5,438 nucleotides of DNA from the NCBI GenBank assembly GCA_003156695.1, contig PMHN01000136.1, forward strand, positions 7,207 to 12,644. Direction: 5' to 3'. Position 1 is the stretch's first letter; each line of letters begins with the position of its first letter. The notes beneath the pieces are model-generated. The model saw only the letters and a list, made by a program, of their open reading frames with translations. It ran no database searches and was not told where the DNA came from. Below are positions 1 through 5,438 of the stretch, piece by piece. The position numbers and the translations under genes are program-made. The stretch is from Gammaproteobacteria bacterium (GTDB lineage Bacteria > Pseudomonadota > Gammaproteobacteria > Steroidobacterales > Steroidobacteraceae).

Positions 1-1
1 A

Positions 2-1404
<1,403 letters not shown>

Positions 1405-1416
1405 GCGAGCTAAGCC

Positions 1417-1968
1417 CTACGGCGCGTGCACGGGCAGCACCAGGGCGCGGCGCGTGAAGGTGATGACGTAGTCGAGCCCCGAGACCACGGTGGTGATCAG
1501 GGTGAGGACCGCGCACGCATCCAGCAACTCGCGCGGCGGCATCCCGCAGGCGGACCTGAGCAGCACCAGCATCACATACACCAGCTGGGCCGCGGTATTG
1601 ATCTTGCTGATAATCGTCGGCCGCCCGCGCAGTTCTCCGAACCACAGGCGGTAAATCAGGGCGCCCAGCCCGATCAGCACGTCGCGCGCCACCACCGCGG
1701 CCGTCAGCCACCACGGCACCAGCCCCAGCCACGCGGATTCCACGAATACCGTGATCAGCAGGAGTTTGTCAGCCACCGGATCCAGGAACTTGCCGAGCTC
1801 AGAGGTCCAGTTGAACCGCTTGGCGAGATAGCCATCGAGCCCGTCGGAAACCGCGGCCGCTACGAACAGCCCGAGCGCCGGCAACTGCTGGCCCGCCTGC
1901 AGCGCGCTGACAATCGGCCAGATGAGCGCGAGGCGGATGAGGCAGATGATGTTAGGCAGGTAGCGCAC
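1417..1968 (-). CDS. CDP-alcohol phosphatidyltransferase, PgsA-like
   Basis: This integral inner-membrane enzyme should transfer a phosphatidyl group from CDP-diacylglycerol to an alcohol. By length (183 residues; E. coli PgsA 182) and by similarity in the core the likely acceptor is glycerol-3-phosphate, giving phosphatidylglycerol phosphate. The catalytic signature is complete in its four aspartates: D42-x2-D45-G46-x2-A49-K50-x8-G59-x3-D63-x3-D67, with FLDPVADK at 61-68 as in PgsA. The usual Arg of the A-R pair is Lys here (K50), with R51 next to it. The N-terminus (LPNIICLIRL at 4-13) is typical of the family, and hydrophobic segments lie at about 8-24, 30-42, 69-80, 84-106, 126-139 and 150-172. 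The start is GTG at 1968-1966; an in-frame stop lies shortly upstream and there is no clear Shine-Dalgarno, so it may depend on translation of the DUF2066 gene ending 31 nt before. Many gammaproteobacteria carry their main pgsA next to uvrC, so this may be a paralogue; I leave the symbol blank. Confidence 0.88.
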   Translation of the reverse strand: MRYLPNIICLIRLALIWPIVSALQAGQQLPALGLFVAAAVSDGLDGYLAKRFNWTSELGKFLDPVADKLLLITVFVESAWLGLVPWWLTAAVVARDVLIGLGALIYRLWFGELRGRPTIISKINTAAQLVYVMLVLLRSACGMPPRELLDACAVLTLITTVVSGLDYVITFTRRALVLPVHAP

Positions 1969-1999
1969 GGCGTGAACGGCAGGGCTCGGTACTCAGTCC

Positions 2000-2974
2000 T
2001 CAGGGTTGATAGCGATACTGGGCGGTGTCACCGCGGGATTCGCCGCGTATCAGCTGCGTGCCGGTGAGTCCCTGCTCCAGGGCCGCGGCGCCGGCGCGCA
2101 CCAGGACATCGAAGCTGACGCCGCCCGCGTCCGCGGCGGCGATGTTGACGCGCCGCACTCCTGCGACGCCCCCCAGCAGGCGCTCGACCGCGGTGTAGCC
2201 AGCGAGCGTCGTCACGCCTTCGATGCGGATGCGTGTCTGCGTTTCCGTCTGCGCCACAGCGCTCGCCTGTTGCGGCACCAGCAGATCCACGGTGTGGTCG
2301 ATGCCGGCGGCCAGCGAGCCGCTCCAGCTGTTGCTCGTCGAACGCGTGTACAGGGTCCATTGCAGATCGCCGTCAGTCTGCGCTGCATCCGCCCGGCCGA
2401 CGAGGATCTCATCGCCCCCGTAGTGCTCGGCCGCCCGCAGCATGGCATCCGCCGGCAGGAGATTGCCGTCAGCATCCACCACCGTGAGCGGCACCAGACT
2501 GATCGGCAGGCCGCGCCCGGCCGCGACGCGCTCGAGCTCGGCACGGGCCGCGGCTTCTGCGGCGCGCTCGCGTGGCGGCGACAGGACCACCAGCGTGAAG
2601 GGTCGCTCGCGGTCCCAGACGCTGCGGCCGCTGGCGCCGATCGCCTGTTCGACGGCCGCGCCATCGAATACTACCTGTGACTCTCCGCGCGGCCCGGTGG
2701 CATAGCTCTGCAGGTACTTCGGCGCGTCGCTGACGAGGCCGGCGAGTGCCGGATCGTCGGCGGCCTCGCGCCGGCCGGTGGCGCGCACCAGCACCTGGCG
2801 CATCGCCCCCTGCAGCGCGACCGGGGACTGGTCCTCGACGTCGACCTCGTAAACCCTCACGGGCCGCAGCGCCCAGGACGGCAGCGGCAGCGCGCACAGC
2901 ACGCACGACGCCACCAGCAGGAGTCCGCGCACGCGCCGGTTCGCGGTAGTTGATTTTTGACCCGGTCGCGACAT
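2000..2974 (-). CDS. DUF2066 family exported protein of unknown function
   Basis: The 324-residue product matches the DUF2066 pattern known from gammaproteobacterial purM-hda neighbourhoods. After the signal peptide comes [11 protein letters not shown] (40-50), an [13 protein letters not shown] segment (57-69), [19 protein letters not shown] (87-105) and [16 protein letters not shown] (118-133), all in the family's usual order. The function of the family is unknown. The N-terminus looks like a signal peptide: basic NRRVRG at 12-17, hydrophobic core 18-32, and a PSWA site with likely cleavage after A35. A VASC at 21-24 resembles a lipobox, but the hydrophobic run continues past the Cys, so signal peptidase I is more likely. 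ATG 2974-2972 is chosen because it begins the signal peptide; GTG at 2986-2984 is possible. No strong Shine-Dalgarno is seen. The frame stays open upstream across the purM antisense strand, which is a high-GC artefact. It is the first gene of the leftward set, divergent from purM. Confidence 0.85.
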   Translation of the reverse strand: MSRPGQKSTTANRRVRGLLLVASCVLCALPLPSWALRPVRVYEVDVEDQSPVALQGAMRQVLVRATGRREAADDPALAGLVSDAPKYLQSYATGPRGESQVVFDGAAVEQAIGASGRSVWDRERPFTLVVLSPPRERAAEAAARAELERVAAGRGLPISLVPLTVVDADGNLLPADAMLRAAEHYGGDEILVGRADAAQTDGDLQWTLYTRSTSNSWSGSLAAGIDHTVDLLVPQQASAVAQTETQTRIRIEGVTTLAGYTAVERLLGGVAGVRRVNIAAADAGGVSFDVLVRAGAAALEQGLTGTQLIRGESRGDTAQYRYQP

Positions 2975-3012
2975 GATCTGAACCACGCGCGCAACGGCGC
3001 ACAGCGGTCGGG

Positions 3013-3019
3013 TACAATA
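3013..3019. promoter_or_regulatory. Symmetric -10 element, likely divergent promoter of purM and the DUF2066 gene
   Basis: On the + strand TACAAT at 3013-3018 is one mismatch from the sigma-70 -10 consensus. The same bases read on the - strand give TATTGT (3019-3014), also -10-like. Together TACAATA fits a TAnnnTA symmetry and sits in the small inverted repeat GGTA-CAA-TACC (3011-3021). Predicted starts would be near 3025 rightward and 3007 leftward, giving leaders of about 40 and 33 nt. I see no good -35 hexamer at 16-18 bp on either strand, and no extended -10 TG. The element lies in the only intergenic gap between divergent genes in the window, which supports the call. Confidence 0.5.
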
Positions 3020-3064
3020 CCATACGCGCCTGGGACAACACGGCTGTCGGCGCATCAGCAACCC

Positions 3065-4096
3065 ATGACACAACCTCCCGGCATCACCTACCGCGATGCG
3101 GGCGTCGACATCGACGCTGGCGACGAACTCGTCGAGCGCATCAAACCGCTGGTGCGGCGCGCGCAGCGGCGCGAAGTGCTGGCCGGCATCGGCGGCTTTG
3201 GCGCGCTGGTCGAGTTGCCCGCGGGATACAAGCGCCCGGTACTGGTTGCGGGCACTGACGGCGTTGGCACGAAGCTGCGTCTCGCGATCGACACCGGCCG
3301 CCACGACACCATCGGCATTGACCTCGTGGCCATGTGCGCCAATGACGTCGTCGTGCAGGGCGCGGAACCCCTGTTTTTTCTCGACTACTACGCGACCGGC
3401 AAGCTGCGCGTTCCAATCGCCGAGGCGGTCGTGCGCGGCATCGTCGAAGGCTGCGTACAGGCAGGTTGCGCCTTGGTCGGCGGCGAGACCGCGGAAATGC
3501 CCGGGATGTATCACGGCGAGGATTACGACCTGGCCGGATTTTGCGTCGGCGTAGTGGAGAAGGAGGCGATCCTGGACGGCGCGCGCGTGGCCGCCGGGGA
3601 CGTGCTCATCGGCCTGAACTCCTCAGGACCGCACTCCAACGGCTACTCGCTCATTCGCAAGCTCGTGGCGCACGCCGGCGCGAACCCCACCACCACCGTG
3701 GCGGGCCGCACGCTCTTTGACCGCCTGCTCACGCCCACACGCATCTACGTGAAACCGCTGCTCGCGCTGCTGCGCGACCTGCCGGTGCATGCGCTGGCGC
3801 ACATCACCGGCGGCGGCCTGAGCGACAACATCCCGCGGGTCCTGCCCGCGGGTCTGGAGGCAGTACTCGAACGTGCGAGCTGGAGCAGGGATCCGGTGTT
3901 TGATTGGTTGCAGCACGCCGGCCACATCGAACCGGCCGAGATGTACCGTACCTTCAACTGCGGCATCGGTATGGTGGTGGTCGTGCCGGCCGAGCGTGCC
4001 GAAGCTGCAGTGGCATTCCTCGCCGCGCGTGGAGAAACGGCGCAGATCATCGGCGCGGTACGCGCCGGCGGACACGGCGTCGTCATCCGCTCATGA
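3065..4096 (+). CDS. purM: Phosphoribosylformylglycinamidine cyclo-ligase (AIR synthetase) PurM
   Basis: PurM catalyses the ATP-dependent ring closure of FGAM to 5-aminoimidazole ribonucleotide, step 5 of de novo purine synthesis, in the cytoplasm as a homodimer. The 343-residue product (E. coli 345) is complete. It opens with [16 protein letters not shown] (8-23) as PurMs do. It then shows GIGGFGA at 41-47, the GTDGVGTKL nucleotide-binding motif at 63-71, [27 protein letters not shown] at 86-112 and the [11 protein letters not shown] signature at 139-149. [16 protein letters not shown] (184-199), [16 protein letters not shown] (246-261) and [11 protein letters not shown] (297-307) follow. 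ATG 3065 is chosen by homology; the frame runs upstream to 2957 but that part is unconserved. No convincing Shine-Dalgarno precedes it, so initiation may be weak or leaderless-like in character. It is the first gene of the rightward set, and its TGA overlaps the purN ATG. Confidence 0.98.
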   Translation: MTQPPGITYRDAGVDIDAGDELVERIKPLVRRAQRREVLAGIGGFGALVELPAGYKRPVLVAGTDGVGTKLRLAIDTGRHDTIGIDLVAMCANDVVVQGAEPLFFLDYYATGKLRVPIAEAVVRGIVEGCVQAGCALVGGETAEMPGMYHGEDYDLAGFCVGVVEKEAILDGARVAAGDVLIGLNSSGPHSNGYSLIRKLVAHAGANPTTTVAGRTLFDRLLTPTRIYVKPLLALLRDLPVHALAHITGGGLSDNIPRVLPAGLEAVLERASWSRDPVFDWLQHAGHIEPAEMYRTFNCGIGMVVVVPAERAEAAVAFLAARGETAQIIGAVRAGGHGVVIRS

Positions 4097-4758
4097 GCGC
4101 GGGCGCGCAGCTGAAACTCGCGATCCTGATTTCCGGCCGCGGCTCCAACATGTCCGCCATCGTCCGCGCCTGTCTCGACGGCCGCATAGCGGCCCGCACC
4201 GCGATCGTGATTTCTGACCGTGCCGATGCCGGCGGCCTTGCGAGCGCTGCGGATCTGGGGATTCCAACCGCGCTCGTTGCGCGCAGCACGGCGCGCGATG
4301 CAGCGGCCTTCGAAGCGGCGCTGGCCGCGACGCTCGAGGCGCAGCAGCCGGACGCCATCGCACTGGCGGGATTCATGCGCATCCTCTCGGCCGGATTCGT
4401 CGCCCGCTTCCTCGGTAGGATGTTCAACATCCACCCCTCACTGCTGCCAGCGTATCGCGGTCTGCACACGCACCGCCGCGCGCTCGCCGCGCATGAGACC
4501 CACCATGGCGCGAGCGTGCATTTCGTGACCGCCGAACTCGATGGCGGACCGGTGGTGCTGCAGTCGCGTGTGGCAATCGAGGCCGGCGACACCGTGGCCG
4601 CTCTGTCAGCGCGCGTTCAGACCACCGAACACATTATCTATCCGCAGGTGCTCGCCTGGTTCGCACAGCGGCGCCTCGCCTGGCGCGATGGCGCGGCGTG
4701 GCTCGACGGGCGGCCCCTGGTGACACCGGTCGTAGAGGATTTCCGTGCACCAGCGTGA
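4093..4758 (+). CDS. purN: Phosphoribosylglycinamide formyltransferase PurN (GART)
   Basis: PurN transfers a formyl group from 10-formyltetrahydrofolate to GAR, giving FGAR, step 3 of purine synthesis. The product has 221 residues (E. coli 212) and is complete. The phosphate-binding loop LISGRGSNM lies at 12-20. [10 protein letters not shown] (90-99) and [10 protein letters not shown] (112-121) are followed by GLHTHRRAL (123-131), GASVHFVT (139-146) and [10 protein letters not shown] (148-157). The E. coli catalytic residues N106, H108, S135 and D144 correspond to N112, H114, S141 and D150, all at the same offset of six. [11 protein letters not shown] (174-184) and AAWLDGRPL (201-209) close the family match. 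The ATG overlaps the purM stop as ATGA and there is no separate Shine-Dalgarno, so translation is very likely coupled to purM. The C-terminus extends slightly beyond the E. coli length and overlaps the next gene by 14 nt. Confidence 0.98.
   Translation: MSAGAQLKLAILISGRGSNMSAIVRACLDGRIAARTAIVISDRADAGGLASAADLGIPTALVARSTARDAAAFEAALAATLEAQQPDAIALAGFMRILSAGFVARFLGRMFNIHPSLLPAYRGLHTHRRALAAHETHHGASVHFVTAELDGGPVVLQSRVAIEAGDTVAALSARVQTTEHIIYPQVLAWFAQRRLAWRDGAAWLDGRPLVTPVVEDFRAPA
4734..4739 (+). promoter_or_regulatory. Ribosome binding site deciding the DUF3108 gene start
   Basis: AGAGGA lies five bases before GTG 4745, within the 3' end of purN. It is the best Shine-Dalgarno sequence in the window. 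An in-frame TAG at 4733-4735 rules out any start further upstream, so GTG 4745 is the first usable start in this frame. Confidence 0.75.
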
Positions 4759-5438
4759 AACGAATCAGGTTACCGGTGACCGTCCGTGGCTGCGATCAGC
4801 GCTGTGCCTGGGCGTGGGGCTATTCCTCGGGGTGACGAATATGGCGAGCGCCGATGAGCTCAAGCCCTTTGAGGCCTCCTACGCATGGATCTGGCACGGG
4901 ATGAACGTTGCGGTCTCGACACTGACCCTGGAGAAGACCGCAGACACGTGGACCTATAGCTCCAGGAGTGAGCCGCGCGGAATCGGCAAAGCATTTTCGG
5001 AACGGCCGGTGCAAAAAAGCGTCCTCAGGGTTACCGAGGCCGGCGCGCAGCCCCTGAGCTACCAGGCGAGCGACGGCACCGCCTCCACACGCCGCGCGAT
5101 CGACGTGAAGTATGACTGGGAGCACGGCCGCGTGACCGGTGTCTACGAGGACGATAAGGTGGACCTGCCGCTGACAGCCGGGGTGCAGGATGACGCTTCG
5201 GTGCAGGTGGCGATGATGGTGGAACTGCTGCGCGGCCGCACGCCGGATCGCTTTGCGCTCCTGAACAAAAATGCCGTACGCCAGTACCGCTATATCCGCG
5301 AGGGTGAAGCGACCCTGAAAACCCCGCTCGGCAACATTGCCACCGTCATCTACAGGAGTGAGCGCGATGGTTCGCCGCGCGTGACCCGCTTCTGGTGTGC
5401 GCCAGATCGCGGCTACATCCCAGTGCGCGTCGAGCAGG
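4745..5438 (+). CDS. DUF3108 family exported protein, C-terminus beyond the window
   Basis: The frame is open from GTG 4745 to the last base (231 residues seen), so the gene is partial at its 3' end. A signal peptide is clear: a polar N-terminus (1-18) with R13 and R17, a hydrophobic core ALCLGVGLFLGV at 19-30, and an ASA site with likely cleavage after A36. The mature part starts FEASYAWIWHGMNV (42-55) and alternates short polar and hydrophobic strands, with YSSRSEPRGIGKAF at 71-84, DDASVQVAMMVELLRGR (149-165) and FWCAPDRGYIPVRVEQ (216-231). This order matches DUF3108 proteins, which commonly follow purN in gammaproteobacteria. Their role is not established; a periplasmic or envelope, mostly beta-strand protein is inferred. 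No catalytic motif is seen. The start overlaps purN by 14 nt in another frame, so the gene is probably co-transcribed and coupled with purMN. Confidence 0.87.
   Translation, partial: MHQRETNQVTGDRPWLRSALCLGVGLFLGVTNMASADELKPFEASYAWIWHGMNVAVSTLTLEKTADTWTYSSRSEPRGIGKAFSERPVQKSVLRVTEAGAQPLSYQASDGTASTRRAIDVKYDWEHGRVTGVYEDDKVDLPLTAGVQDDASVQVAMMVELLRGRTPDRFALLNKNAVRQYRYIREGEATLKTPLGNIATVIYRSERDGSPRVTRFWCAPDRGYIPVRVEQ

Noticed and set aside
1426..2067. Long open frame on the + strand opposite the phosphatidyltransferase gene
   Set aside because: It is antisense to a gene with clear catalytic motifs, is rich in Arg/Gln/Pro as expected for high-GC shadow frames, and matches no family.
2006..2680. 224-codon + strand open frame opposite the DUF2066 gene
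   Set aside because: It is a shadow frame of a recognised gene with no ribosome site or family features.
2985..3003. Possible PurR-type operator upstream of purM (GCGCAACGGCGC region)
   Set aside because: It has too many mismatches to the enteric PurR box; it is an ordinary GC-rich partial dyad.
2957..3064. 36-codon N-terminal extension of purM from ATG 2957
   Set aside because: Known PurMs start at the position of ATG 3065, and the extension would span the predicted promoter.
2975..3514. Upstream extension of the DUF2066 frame across purM on the - strand
   Set aside because: A good signal peptide begins at ATG 2974-2972, and the extension lies antisense to conserved purM coding sequence.
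3832..3854. Direct repeat of CCCGCGGGTC 13 nt apart
   Set aside because: It encodes the conserved PurM segment IPRVLPAGL; the repeat follows from codon choice at high GC.
3745..4434. 229-codon - strand open frame opposite the purM/purN junction
   Set aside because: It is antisense to two strongly conserved genes and is low in credible protein features.
4820..5125. 101-codon - strand open frame
   Set aside because: It lies opposite the DUF3108 gene, whose signal peptide and family pattern are convincing.
4962..5365. CAGGAGTGAGC occurs twice in the DUF3108 gene
   Set aside because: Both copies encode Arg-Ser-Glu in different surroundings; two 11-mers in a coding gene are no sign of a functional repeat.

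Overview
The window is GC-rich, densely packed bacterial chromosome. It holds seven protein genes with almost no space between them and no sign of mobile DNA, RNA genes or CRISPR. The gene set (hda, purM-purN, a DUF2066 protein and a DUF3108 protein, with a wrbA-type quinone oxidoreductase beside hda) points to a gammaproteobacterium, because Hda and this purMN/DUF2066 neighbourhood are typical of that class. The high GC would suit a Xanthomonadales/Nevskiales/Steroidobacter-like lineage, but that is inference and I cannot name a genus.

Layout: (1) 1-100 is a short upstream region with a 16-bp near-palindrome; (2) 101-697 (+) is a WrbA-type NAD(P)H:quinone oxidoreductase; (3) 2974 down to 694 (-) is a three-gene leftward set: a secreted DUF2066 protein, a CDP-alcohol phosphatidyltransferase (PgsA-like) and the DnaA regulator Hda; (4) 2975-3064 is a 90-bp divergent promoter region with a symmetric -10 element; (5) 3065-5438 (+) is a rightward set: purM, purN and a secreted DUF3108 protein that is cut off by the window end. 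The stop codons of hda and wrbA lie in one shared CTAG, so the two transcription units meet with no terminator space.

How the genes fit together: PurM and PurN carry out steps 5 and 3 of de novo IMP synthesis. The wing pointing the other way joins phospholipid head-group chemistry to control of replication initiation (Hda drives hydrolysis of DnaA-bound ATP). Each wing also carries an uncharacterised exported protein (DUF2066 left, DUF3108 right). Translational coupling is likely in the right wing: purM/purN overlap by 4 nt (ATGA) and purN/DUF3108 by 14 nt.

I looked for a new defence, mobile or regulatory system and did not find one; this is conserved housekeeping synteny. The points most worth a second look are the symmetric bidirectional -10 element, the pairing of a phospholipid synthase with hda, the fused wrbA/hda gene ends, and the two exported proteins of unknown function.
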